Assembly: GCF_018390645.1 (NCBI RefSeq)
Contig: NZ_JAHBGC010000021.1
Span: 1 to 47,717, forward strand
Direction: 5' to 3'
DNA length: 47,717 nt
Origin: Ancylobacter dichloromethanicus
GTDB lineage: Bacteria > Pseudomonadota > Alphaproteobacteria > Rhizobiales > Xanthobacteraceae
Numbering within the stretch: position 1 is the first letter of the stretch; each line of letters begins with the position of its first letter. The notes beneath the pieces were generated by a model. That model was given only the letters and a program-made list of their open reading frames with translations. It was not told the DNA's origin and ran no database searches. Of this stretch, positions 8,415 through 16,217 are shown piece after piece. The position numbers and the translations under genes are program-made.

Positions 8415-9677
8415 TCAAGCCAGCGTGTCAGCCGCATCGCTGATGGCGGCGTATATTTCCTCGAGGTCTGCCGCCGTGACGCAATAAGGCGGCATGACAT
8501 AGATTGTGTTGCCAAGTGGACGCAGCAAAAGGTTTCGACTGTTAAAGAAGGCCTGAAGCTTCGGACCGATGCCGGCGAGGTACCCTCCATCGCGCACTTT
8601 TAGATCAAGTGCCGTAATCGTGCCGGTCCGCCGGACGTTTTTGAAACGCGCGTCGGCGCGGAATGGCCCAATTCCCTGTTCCTGCATCGCGACAACGGAA
8701 GCTACCCGCTCGCTAGATTCCTGATTTTGCCAAAGATCTAGGTTCGCCTTTGCGGCGGCACTCGCCACTGGATTCGCCGTATACGAACTCGAGTGAAAGA
8801 ACGTGCGCGTACGATCTTTCGAATAGTGCGCGTCGAAAATGTCGGCGCGGCAGAGCGTTACTGCGAGCGGAAGCGACCCGCCCGTGAGACCTTTGGAATA
8901 GCAGGCGATATCCGGCGACACATCCGCCTGCTCGCAAGCGAATAATGTTCCCGTGCGGCCCCAACCGGTCATGACCTCGTCGGCGATGAATAGAACGTCA
9001 GAGGCCTCACAGATCCGCTTCATTTCTTTTAGCACCCAAGCAGGATACATCAGCATCCCGCCCGCACCCAAGATCAATGGCTCTACAATAAAGGCTGCCG
9101 GATTTTCAGTCCGGCATGCAATTTCGAGCGCATCGAGCGCCGCCTGCTCATGCCCGCCTGTCGGAAACGGGACTGAAGTAACATCGAACAGCAGTGGCTC
9201 GTACGCCGCGTTGAAGACGCCTCGCGCCCCAACCGACATCGTCCCCACCGTGTCGCCGTGATAGGAGTGCTGCATCACCACAATGCGCGTTCGTGGCTTG
9301 GCCATGTTATGCCAGTAGCCGAGTGCCATTTTTAGCGCTACTTCCACACTAGTCGAGCCGCTGTCGGAGAAGAACACGTAGTCGAGACCACGGGGCACAA
9401 GTTTCAAAAGCAGAGCAGCAACCTCTTCAGCCGGTTCGTGAGTGTGGCCGGCAAAAATAATCTGGTTGAGCTGTTCCGCCTGTTTCTGGATGGCGCTGAC
9501 GATATTTGGATGGCAATGACCGTGGGTCACGACCCACCAGGATGCGATCGCATCGATGATACGATGGCCATCCGCGGTATAAAGATACGCGCCCTCTCCG
9601 CGCACAATTTTGGTCATCTCGTCCTGGAGCGCGTGCTGCGTGAATGGATGCCAGATCGGTGACTTCTTTTTTGACAT
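8415..9677 (-). CDS. bioA: Adenosylmethionine-8-amino-7-oxononanoate aminotransferase
   Basis: A 420-residue class III aminotransferase that converts 8-amino-7-oxononanoate to 7,8-diaminononanoate in biotin synthesis, using PLP and S-adenosylmethionine as amino donor. BioA features are clear: WHPFTQHALQDE at the N-terminus, ASWWVVTHGHCHP, YVFFSDSGSTSVEVALKMAL, QHSYHGDT, ADEVMTGWGRTGT and the PLP-lysine in CYSKGLTGG. ATG at 9677 shares one base with the stop of the bioD remnant (TGATG), the classical bioDA coupling; a GTG one codon earlier is possible. The upstream bio genes are missing: bioD is cut after its first third and nothing of bioB or bioF is present. Expression would depend on read-through from the truncated amidohydrolase. 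Confidence 0.93.
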   Translation of the reverse strand: MSKKKSPIWHPFTQHALQDEMTKIVRGEGAYLYTADGHRIIDAIASWWVVTHGHCHPNIVSAIQKQAEQLNQIIFAGHTHEPAEEVAALLLKLVPRGLDYVFFSDSGSTSVEVALKMALGYWHNMAKPRTRIVVMQHSYHGDTVGTMSVGARGVFNAAYEPLLFDVTSVPFPTGGHEQAALDALEIACRTENPAAFIVEPLILGAGGMLMYPAWVLKEMKRICEASDVLFIADEVMTGWGRTGTLFACEQADVSPDIACYSKGLTGGSLPLAVTLCRADIFDAHYSKDRTRTFFHSSSYTANPVASAAAKANLDLWQNQESSERVASVVAMQEQGIGPFRADARFKNVRRTGTITALDLKVRDGGYLAGIGPKLQAFFNSRNLLLRPLGNTIYVMPPYCVTAADLEEIYAAISDAADTLA

Positions 9678-10115
9678 CACAGATTGAAATCATCGCGGCG
9701 AAATGAGGTACTGAACGCGGCTCGCAGCGAGTTTGCCGTGAGAGGAGAAAGCCGGGGCAACCGACCGAGCCACCGGACCCTCCCGATCTCGCAAATAGCG
9801 CTCTCACTTTCAGAATTTCTTTCGCCAATGAATGCAATCCCGAGAATTTCGATCGTACGATTGCGCAACGCCTCGATCGACAGCAGCGAATGATTGATAG
9901 TGCCCAGCTCAGTGCGCGCACAAAGCACGATCGGCAGCTGCCATCGCGCAAAGATGTCAATATAAAGCGTGCTGCGACTAAGCGGCACCATCAGCCCACC
10001 CGTGCCCTCAATCACAAGTGGGCGCCCGCCGGTATCAGGCACATCGAGCGACACCGTGTCGATTTGAACTCCGTCAATTGCAGCGGCATGATAGGGCGAG
10101 GCGGGTGTTTCCAGG
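9677..10115 (-). pseudogene. bioD: Dethiobiotin synthetase, 5'-truncated
   Basis: About 146 C-terminal codons of BioD remain, from LETPASPYHAAAIDG through VIEGTGGLMVPLS and the stretch PIVLCARTELGTINHSLLSI to the stop at 9677. The N-terminal P-loop (GTDTGVGKT type) and the first third of the ATP-grasp-like Mrp/MinD fold are absent. Upstream of about 10115 the sequence switches to an amidohydrolase gene in a different frame. The enzyme cannot work without the P-loop. The stop overlaps the bioA start. Confidence 0.85.
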
Positions 10116-10121
10116 ATAATG
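10108..10121. other. Recombination joint between amidohydrolase and bioD
   Basis: On the minus strand the amidohydrolase frame runs …GALINGQTNGHY and loses homology after the TAT near 10116, while BioD homology begins within a few codons (…LETPAS). GC content drops on the bioD side. No transposon end is visible at the joint, so it looks like an illegitimate recombination or deletion end point. Confidence 0.7.
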
Positions 10122-10520
10122 CCCGTTGGTCTGGCCGTTGATGAGCGCTCCCCGGAAGCCGAGTTGCCCGACGGCGCGCTCAAGTTCGGTCGCCGCCGCC
10201 TCAGCGTCCTGCATGGCGAGATGGGCGAAGCCGGCGTAGCGATCCGGCCGCTTCTGCACCTCGCGGGCAAGGAAATCATTGGCGTCGCGGGCGAGGCGGA
10301 TGGCCTCTTGCGTATCGCTGACGCCCTGCACCCCCGGCGTGGTGACCGAGAGCACCATCAGCTCTATGCCGGTCCGGTCCATCATTTCGAGCCGCAACTG
10401 GTCGAAATCGGCCAGGCGGCGTTCGACATCGGCAAACAGCGCGTCGCTCTGCGTCGGTCTTGCCACATATTTCCCGAGCTCAGGGGTAGTGAAATGCTCT
10501 TCAAGCGCGATCTTGCGCAT
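10116..10520 (-). pseudogene. Amidohydrolase (amidohydrolase_2, decarboxylase-like), 3'-truncated
   Basis: The first 135 or so codons of an ACMSD/gamma-resorcylate-decarboxylase-like protein. The start ATG at 10520 follows GAGGAG. MRKIALEEHFTTPE holds the E-x-H metal ligands of the barrel's first strand; GIELMVLSVTTPGVQG, ARDANDFLAREVQKRPDRYA and GALINGQTNGHY are typical of this family, which decarboxylates hydroxybenzoates or related acids using a divalent metal. The normal length is about 320 residues; here the frame leaves the family after NGHY and ends at 10074 in bioD-derived sequence. The remaining metal ligands are missing, so it is inactive. Its GC content fits the right-hand chromosome. 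Confidence 0.82.
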
Positions 10521-10567
10521 GTGCCGCTCCTCTGTGATTGCCGCTGTCGAATGACGCCGCCATCCGA

Positions 10568-11143
10568 TTATGGCTTGGGAGCGGGGCACGCCTCGGCGGG
10601 CGATTTGGCGATCTTGAGCTGCTGCATCATGAATTCCGCATTGTTCTTGGAATCGGCGAGGAGGGCGCCCGACCAGTACGCGGTCTTGCAACTCGCCGCG
10701 CCGCAATCGCCGCCCGCGGTCTGCCATTCGCCGGTGCGCACCACGTCGCAGGCGCAGATCGCCTTGTCGGGATTGGCGGGATCGACGGTGCATATCTTGT
10801 TGAGGCACTGCGACCACGGCGTGCCGCTTTCGCAGCGCAGCCCCTTCTTGCCCTGCTCGAACTGGGTCAGCGCGAACTGGGAATAGACGGTGCGGACGCC
10901 CTCCGCGTCGGTGCTCGGCTTCACCGTGTCACAGGCGACGGTGGCGAGGTTCGGCCCCTCCTGCACATCGCACATGCAGATCGAGATATCGGGGTTTCCC
11001 GGCTGCGGAATGCAGGGCGCCGAGGTGCACAGGGCGAATTGCTGATCGCACAGATAGTTCTCCGCCGCCGCCGGCCGAGGCAAGCCGAGCGCGGCAGCGA
11101 GGGCCAAAAGGACAGGGACAAGACACAGCATCACGGCGCGCAT
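10568..11143 (-). CDS. Secreted Cys-rich protein with a duplicated C-x-CDV unit
   Basis: A 191-residue protein of no recognised family. A clear signal peptide covers residues 1-27 (MLCLVPVLLALAAALG then PRPAAA-EN), so the mature protein is periplasmic or exported. Two copies of a unit follow at about 39-71 and 113-147: C-x3-C, NPD at the centre, then IC-x-CDV. Many cysteines suggest disulfide bridges. The start is set at 11143 by the signal peptide and the GAGGAG upstream; an ATG 24 codons earlier would bury the signal. It lies just upstream of the truncated amidohydrolase on the same strand (48 bp gap). No function is proposed. Confidence 0.75.
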   Translation of the reverse strand: MRAVMLCLVPVLLALAAALGLPRPAAAENYLCDQQFALCTSAPCIPQPGNPDISICMCDVQEGPNLATVACDTVKPSTDAEGVRTVYSQFALTQFEQGKKGLRCESGTPWSQCLNKICTVDPANPDKAICACDVVRTGEWQTAGGDCGAASCKTAYWSGALLADSKNNAEFMMQQLKIAKSPAEACPAPKP

Positions 11144-11427
11144 GGAAGGCTCCTCGCGGTTCCATCGGTTATCGTCGGTCATCGCGGTGGGGTCGAAGGT
11201 TCGCCAAGCCGGCACCCGCGCGACCCTGGACCCCCGCGACCGATGTCGGGAACGCCGGTGTCCGGAGCCTTGAACATGACGCCGCCGCCAGTGATGAAAA
11301 GGCCGTCATCATGTTCAACGGTTTCCGACGCCTGCAGGTCGGCAATTAATGCGCAGCTTTCCTTTCAAGGTAAAGACACGCGATTTCCGGGGCGGCCCGG
11401 GTGGGCGCAGGCGCGCGCGCCCGGGCT

Positions 11428-11541
11428 CCCGTCGTGCCCGCCGCTGGCGGCGTACTCCCATTCCGCCTCGCTCGGCAGATCCTTGCCGCACCAGCGGGCG
11501 AAGGCGAGCACATCCGCGGGCATATATGGACCACTGGATGG
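11428..11541 (-). pseudogene. Formylglycine-generating enzyme (FGE-sulfatase domain) remnant
   Basis: A short minus-strand segment reads …PADVLAFARWCGKDLPSEAE then WEYAASGGHDG. The block A-x-x-W-C/A-GK-x-LP-[ST]-EAEWEYAA is a hallmark of FGE/SUMF1-type proteins. The surrounding frame (11365-11670) has no other domain parts, so this is an isolated scrap of a decayed gene. The 811 bp between 11144 and 11954 otherwise contain no supported gene, only an operator at 11829 near the right end. Confidence 0.65.
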
Positions 11542-11828
11542 TCCATCAGCCTGGATGAAGCTCCGCCGGCCGTTCGCGCGCGGCATCAAGTTACCGGGAA
11601 AAAGCGCGCTCGGCGCAATTGCGATCTCATCGTGCACCCTCCTCGCCAAACTGCCGCCGCGGCGCGCCATCGCTTGCGGTCTCCGGCGCGGGAGCGTCCC
11701 GGGTAGCGCAACGCGCGGCGTCGATTCGATGGCCGAAAGGAGGGCGCCCGCGCGCGAGAAGCTAAAACGTATTATGACTGTTTCGTATGTGACGACGGCT
11801 ACTTAAGATCATGCGGCGGTGCATGAAT

Positions 11829-11840
11829 GAAACGTTTACC
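11829..11840. promoter_or_regulatory. LacI-type operator candidate, AAACGTTT core
   Basis: TGAAACGTTTAC, with a perfect AAACGTTT core at 11831-11838, lies about 115 bp upstream of the enoyl-CoA hydratase start. Its complement GGTAAACGTT is repeated in front of the convergent hydratase gene at 13579. Confidence 0.5.
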
Positions 11841-11954
11841 GACCGCGATCTCGCATGGTAGCCTGCGGGTAACGGCTGGCTCGCCTGCCCGCCGCGCGGT
11901 TCGCGCGCGGGTGGCGAAGCGCCGGGAAACACAGCGAGCGAGGAACTGCAGTCA

Positions 11955-12746
11955 ATGTCCGAGGAGTCGGCCTTCGAGTTCTTTCACCTTGTGACGAACG
12001 GCGGCGTCGCTGTTCTCACCATCGACCGCCCGCCGGTCAATGCGCTCTCGCGCGAGCTTTATGAGAGCCTGGACAGGGTCATCGACCATATCGAGGCGAC
12101 CCCGGCGATCCGCGTCGTCGTCCTCGCCTGCAAGCCGGACGCGCGCGCCTGGGTGGGCGGCGGCGACCTGAAGGAATTCCTTTCCTTCACCGCCGAGACG
12201 CGGCGGGCGCGGCACGATTATGTCGAGGGGATCACCGACCGCTTCTACAATCTCTCCTGTCCGACCATCGCCGCCGTCACCAAGCCCGCCATCGGCGGCG
12301 GCATGGTGTTCGCCAGCTTCTGCGACATTGTCGTCGCGGCCGATACCGCCTTCTTCTCCATGCCGGAAGTCGACCGCAGCCTCACCGGCGGGGCGGGATC
12401 CTATTTCAACCGGCTCAACCTGCCGGTGAGCTTCATCCGCGAGATGATCCTGACCGGAAGGCGCCTCAGCGCGGCGGAGTTGCGCGACGTCGGCTTCCTG
12501 AACCATGTGCTGCCGGAAGCCGAGGTGCTGCCGAAGGCGATGGAACTCGCCGAACTGATCGCCGCGAAGAGTTCGACGGCGGTGCGCGCCATCAAGCAGA
12601 GCGCCAACCTCATCGACCGGATCGGCTGGGAGAAGGGGCGCGACGCGGCGCATGAGGTCAGCGCCGCGCGGCTCGTCGACGGGCCCGACTACAGGGAGGC
12701 CATCTCGGCCTTTCTCGAACGCCGCAAGCCCGTCTTCGATCACTGA
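11955..12746 (+). CDS. Enoyl-CoA hydratase/isomerase family protein
   Basis: A 263-residue crotonase-fold protein. The oxyanion-hole elements are present: ARAWVGGGDLKEF near 65-75 and KPAIGGGMVFASFCD at 110-124. Of the two hydratase glutamates, the one in MPEVDRSLTGGAG (E138) is kept, but the position filled by Glu in GCE of classical hydratases is V118 here. It may therefore be an isomerase, hydrolase or lyase of the superfamily rather than a plain hydratase. ATG at 11955 follows a GAGGAA. It converges on a second crotonase gene with a shared hairpin between them, and both have an AAACGTT operator upstream, suggesting joint LacI-type control. Confidence 0.88.
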   Translation: MSEESAFEFFHLVTNGGVAVLTIDRPPVNALSRELYESLDRVIDHIEATPAIRVVVLACKPDARAWVGGGDLKEFLSFTAETRRARHDYVEGITDRFYNLSCPTIAAVTKPAIGGGMVFASFCDIVVAADTAFFSMPEVDRSLTGGAGSYFNRLNLPVSFIREMILTGRRLSAAELRDVGFLNHVLPEAEVLPKAMELAELIAAKSSTAVRAIKQSANLIDRIGWEKGRDAAHEVSAARLVDGPDYREAISAFLERRKPVFDH

Positions 12747-12765
12747 GCCGGCGCGTCGCCGGCTC
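12745..12765. terminator. Hairpin between convergent crotonase genes
   Basis: GAGCCGGCG, loop CGT, CGCCGGCTC is a perfect 9 bp stem that begins at the stop codon of the plus-strand gene and ends just before the stop of the minus-strand gene. There is no T-tract; it may serve both directions as a transcription barrier or RNA end. Confidence 0.55.
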
Positions 12766-12769
12766 CGAC

Positions 12770-13561
12770 TCATTCGCCGTGGAAGACCGGCTCGCGCTTC
12801 TCGGCGAAGGCGGCGATGGCTTCCTGCCGGTCGCGCGAGCGCGCGGTCGGCGCGTGCGCCACCAGTTCGAAGCGGAAGCCGGTGGCGAAATCGGTGTCGC
12901 TGGCGACGTCGAGGGCCTGCTTGGCCTGGCGGACGGCGAGCGGGGCGTTGGAGGCGATGCTGTGCGCGACCGCCAGCGTCTCCTTCAGAAGGTCGCTGGC
13001 GGGCACCACCTTGTTGACAAGTCCCCAGTCGAGCGCTTCCCCGGCCGAGAACATCGCGCCGGTCAGGATCATCTCCTTGGCCCGGCGGATGCCGCAGGCG
13101 CGCGGAATGGTCTGGGTCGCGCCGGCGCCCGGCGAGATGCCGCGGCGGACTTCGGGCAGCGAGAAGCGGGCCGCCTCGCTCGCATAGGCAAAGTCGACGG
13201 CGGCGACGATCTCGCAGCCGGCGCCGACCGCCGCGCCGTTCACGGCGGCGAGGATCGGGACGGGGGAATCGGCGATCTGGCGGATCAGCCGTTCCATCAG
13301 CGCGCGCTGGCGGCGCACCGCGGGCGGAGCCATGGTCGCTCGCTCCTTCATGTCGCCGCCGCCGCAGAAGATGCGCTCGCCCGCCCCGGTCAGGACGACG
13401 CAGCGCGTGGCACCGGCATCAACATACAGCTCCCACAGCCAGTGGTTCAGCTCTTCCGCCATGGCGAGGCTGATGGCATTGCCCGCGGCGGGACGGTTCA
13501 GCGTCAGCAACTGGACATGATCGAAGGTCTCGACCCGAAGGGTCTCATAGGGAGCCGACAC
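12770..13561 (-). CDS. Enoyl-CoA hydratase
   Basis: A 263-residue crotonase with both catalytic glutamates: E117 in AVGAGCEIVAAVDF and E137 in FSLPEVRRGISPGAGATQ. The first oxyanion segment is RIFCGGGDMKE near 63-73. It is expected to hydrate a 2-enoyl-CoA to the 3-hydroxyacyl-CoA in the cytoplasm. Translation starts at a GTG (13561) with AGGAG seven bases upstream. It faces the other crotonase gene and is divergent from the MFS gene. An AAACGTTA operator candidate lies about 20 bp upstream of the start, inside the likely promoter. Confidence 0.92.
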   Translation of the reverse strand: MSAPYETLRVETFDHVQLLTLNRPAAGNAISLAMAEELNHWLWELYVDAGATRCVVLTGAGERIFCGGGDMKERATMAPPAVRRQRALMERLIRQIADSPVPILAAVNGAAVGAGCEIVAAVDFAYASEAARFSLPEVRRGISPGAGATQTIPRACGIRRAKEMILTGAMFSAGEALDWGLVNKVVPASDLLKETLAVAHSIASNAPLAVRQAKQALDVASDTDFATGFRFELVAHAPTARSRDRQEAIAAFAEKREPVFHGE

Positions 13562-13577
13562 GCGCTTTCTCCTGTTT

Positions 13578-13592
13578 GGTAAACGTTATACC
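13578..13592. promoter_or_regulatory. LacI-type operator candidate between hydratase and MFS genes
   Basis: GGTAAACGTTATACC has a central AACGTT and shares GGTAAACGTT with the complement of the site at 11829. It is placed to act on the minus-strand hydratase and possibly on the divergent MFS gene. Confidence 0.5.
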
Positions 13593-13751
13593 GACTTAAC
13601 CTGTCGTTACGCGACTGGCTAGCAAGTTGACAGCATGAAGGCGGCGTGCCTTAGGTGGAAAACGATAAATCAAGGCGTCGCCGGACGGTCGAACGATCCA
13701 GCGGCGTTTCCGGTGCGGGCCGCCCGCGCCGTCCGGTTCTGCGGAAGGTCA

Positions 13752-14939
13752 ATGTCCCGTCACGGCCCGCTGGCGCTGCTGTTCGCCACCATGTACCCGC
13801 AGACCGTGATGTCGATGATGGTGCTGACGCCGCCGGTGGTGGCGGAGCAGGTGACCGCGGCCTTTGGCCTTCCCGCGGAAACGGCCGGGCTCTACGTGGC
13901 GGCGAGCTACGTCTTCGTCGCCATCGGCACGCTGTCCACCGCTTCGGTGATTCCGCGCATAGGGCCGCTGCGGCTGAGCTTCGCCTGTATCGCGGCCGGG
14001 GGCTGCGCGCTGGCGCTCTTCGGCCTCGGCTCGTTCGCCTTCGTCCTGCTGGCGACGGCTCTGATGGGGCTGTGCTACGGGCCGCTCACCCCGGCCGGCC
14101 AGCAGGCGATCGCCAATGGCGAGCCGATCGCCAATCTCGCGCTCTTCCTGTCGGTGCGGCAGACGGCGGTGCCGCTCGGCGGCATGCTTGCCGGGCTGAT
14201 CGTGCCGGCGCTGGTGGTGCGGTCCGATCTGGAGACGGCGCTCTTCATCGTCGGCGGGACGGTCACGCTGTCCGGGCTGCTGGCGGGAGGGCTGCTCGGC
14301 ATCGTGCGGCATGAGCGGCGCGAGCCGCGCCCGGTGGTGCGGGCGGGGTTCCTGGCGCCGCTGCGGCTGATGCTGGGGCACCGCGCGCTGCTGGCCATGT
14401 CCTTCGCGTCGACGATCTATGGCGCGCTGCAGCTCGTCGTCGGCTCGCTGCTGGTGGTGTTCGTGATGCGCGAACTCGGCCGCGACCTCGTCACCGCCGG
14501 CATGATGCTCGGCATCAGCCAGGCGGCGGCGGTGTGCGGGCGCATCGGCTGGGGCTTCATCGCCGACCGGATCGGGCGGCTGCGCGGCACGCTCGGCGCC
14601 ATCGGGCTCGGCATGGCCGCCGCCTGCGTCATGGCCTGGGCGCTGGGTCCGGACACGCCGGACTGGGTCATCGCGCTGGTCGCCTTCCTGCTGGGCGGAA
14701 CGACGAGCGGATGGAACGGCGTGTTCCTCGCCAGCCTGATGCAGGCGGTGCCGGCCTCGCAGGCCGGATTCGCGGCGAGCGGGGCGCTGCTGTTCTCCTA
14801 TCTCGGCATCGTACTCGGCCCGCCAATCTTCGGCGGCATCGCCGCGCTGGCCGGCTTCCCCATCGCCTTCCTGCTGCTCGGCGCGCTCGCGCTGGGAGGC
14901 GCCGCGCTCTGCCTGATGCCGGCCTCGACCGCGAGATAG
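13752..14939 (+). CDS. Major facilitator superfamily transporter
   Basis: A 395-residue inner-membrane carrier with about 12 hydrophobic helices split in two halves around a short charged linker (RHERREPRP near 190-200). MFS-type motifs are seen in loop regions, for example GWGFIADRIGRLRGTLGA in the second half (the G-x-x-DR-x-GR-R motif A). The start at 13752 follows GGAAGG; an ATG 39 codons upstream would add a charged tail unlike the family. It is divergent from the hydratase gene. The neighbours suggest uptake or export of an organic acid or an intermediate; the substrate cannot be read from sequence. An imperfect TGTCGACA (AGTCGACA) overlaps the stop codon. Confidence 0.88.
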   Translation: MSRHGPLALLFATMYPQTVMSMMVLTPPVVAEQVTAAFGLPAETAGLYVAASYVFVAIGTLSTASVIPRIGPLRLSFACIAAGGCALALFGLGSFAFVLLATALMGLCYGPLTPAGQQAIANGEPIANLALFLSVRQTAVPLGGMLAGLIVPALVVRSDLETALFIVGGTVTLSGLLAGGLLGIVRHERREPRPVVRAGFLAPLRLMLGHRALLAMSFASTIYGALQLVVGSLLVVFVMRELGRDLVTAGMMLGISQAAAVCGRIGWGFIADRIGRLRGTLGAIGLGMAAACVMAWALGPDTPDWVIALVAFLLGGTTSGWNGVFLASLMQAVPASQAGFAASGALLFSYLGIVLGPPIFGGIAALAGFPIAFLLLGALALGGAALCLMPASTAR

Positions 14940-15079
14940 TCGACATTTAATCGCGTCCCAGACATCGAGGGGCTCCTTTTGTCGCCCCCCGAAGCGGCTT
15001 AGAGTCCTATAAGAAAGCCATAAACCGTTGGCCGACATGTCGTGCGGGGGTGAGCCCCTCTTGACCTCAATTATAAAAA

Positions 15080-15087
15080 TGTCGACA
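15080..15087. promoter_or_regulatory. GntR operator candidate TGTCGACA
   Basis: An exact TGTCGACA in an AT-rich context (TATAAAAA before it), 51 bp upstream of the NicX/M29-like start. Fits the t-GT-N2-AC-a rule of FadR-subfamily GntR sites. Confidence 0.6.
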
Positions 15088-15137
15088 CTAATGCCATTGA
15101 CGCCGTAGCGCGCTGCTCGGCAATCAGGAGAGAAAAA

Positions 15138-16196
15138 ATGTCGGGAGTGAGTGGCCTGATGACGGGCACGCTGGAACATCTGCGCCGCCCGCTGGTGCGC
15201 AACATCAAGAAGGGCCAGCGCGTCCTGATCCTGTCGGACACCGAGCACGATCCGCGCGTCTGGCAGGCCATCATGACCATTCTGGCGGACATCGAGGCGG
15301 ATGCGACGCTCTGCCTTTTCAGCCGCCGCCCCGCCGACTATTACGACCCGCCGGCCGCGGTGTGCGAGGCGATGATGAAGTCGGACGTCAACGTCCTGTG
15401 CTCGTCGACCGGCATGCTCCATTGCGCCGCCAGCCTGCGCTCCATGGAGGCGGGCATTCCCTCGATCTGCCTCGATGGCGGCATGCGGCTGGAGTGGCTG
15501 CAGTCCGGCGCCATCGCCGACGATATGAAGCAGATCGCCGTGCGCAAGCACTATGTCGGCAAGAACGTGTTCGGCGAGGGCGCCAAGACCTGCCGCGTGA
15601 CGTCGCGCTACGGCACCGACTTCACCTACAGCGTTGAGAACATGGTCTGGATCCCGCCGCTGCCGGGCCCGGAATTCGATCCCTACAAGATCATCAACTT
15701 CCAGAAGGACGAGAACCGGCCGGCCGGCAAGCTCTATTACTATCTGTACCCGACCGGCGAGTTCAACGTCGCCCCGATCGAGGGCACGGCCAACGGCAAG
15801 CTGGTGATCGACCTCACCATGCACCACCTCGGCAAGCTTTCCTCGCCGATCGAACTGACGGTGGAGAACGGCCGGGTGGTGAAGATCGACGGCGGCGCGG
15901 ATGCGCGCATCCTGCGCGACTTCCTCGCCACCTATGGTGACGACAACGCCTATATGTGCCCCGCCGAGGCGTCGGTGGGCGTCAACGCCAAGGCCGTCAT
16001 CCGCGGCATCCAGCGCGAGGACAAGAACATCATGGGCACGATGCATTTCGGCCTCGGCACCAATGTCGATGTCGGCGGCTCGATCATGTCCAAGATCCAC
16101 ATGGACGGCGTCATCCTTGAGCCGACGCTCTATGTCGACGGCGTCAAGCGCATCGAGGACGGCCGGTTCCTGGTGCCGATCGAAGGCGAGGGCTGA
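15138..16196 (+). CDS. NicX/M29-aminopeptidase-like metalloenzyme
   Basis: A 352-residue protein related to the M29 aminopeptidase (AmpS/AmpT) fold, a group that also contains the ring-cleaving NicX (2,5-dihydroxypyridine 5,6-dioxygenase). NKKGQRVLI-type N-terminal features are present (NIKKGQRVLILSDTEHDPRV). Likely metal ligands cluster in the C-terminal part: E in CPAEASVG, H303 in TMHFGLGTN and the H-x-D pair H321/D323 in KIHMDGVI, which corresponds to the H-x-D of NicX. Whether it is a peptidase-like hydrolase or an Fe(II) dioxygenase cannot be told. RBS GGAGAG precedes the ATG. It is transcribed convergently to the GntR gene and has a TGTCGACA site upstream, so it is a probable member of that regulon. 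Confidence 0.75.
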   Translation: MSGVSGLMTGTLEHLRRPLVRNIKKGQRVLILSDTEHDPRVWQAIMTILADIEADATLCLFSRRPADYYDPPAAVCEAMMKSDVNVLCSSTGMLHCAASLRSMEAGIPSICLDGGMRLEWLQSGAIADDMKQIAVRKHYVGKNVFGEGAKTCRVTSRYGTDFTYSVENMVWIPPLPGPEFDPYKIINFQKDENRPAGKLYYYLYPTGEFNVAPIEGTANGKLVIDLTMHHLGKLSSPIELTVENGRVVKIDGGADARILRDFLATYGDDNAYMCPAEASVGVNAKAVIRGIQREDKNIMGTMHFGLGTNVDVGGSIMSKIHMDGVILEPTLYVDGVKRIEDGRFLVPIEGEG

Positions 16197-16217
16197 CGCG
16201 CCTGCGCCCGAAGGGGG

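Noticed and set aside
8319..8603. Plus-strand frame opposite the end of bioA
   Set aside because: Antisense to a strongly supported gene and without features.
13749..16100. Open frame of about 780 codons on the minus strand opposite the MFS and NicX-like genes
   Set aside because: Antisense shadow in GC-rich DNA: low-complexity His/Arg/Asp/Glu-rich translation, no domains, and it covers two well-supported genes.
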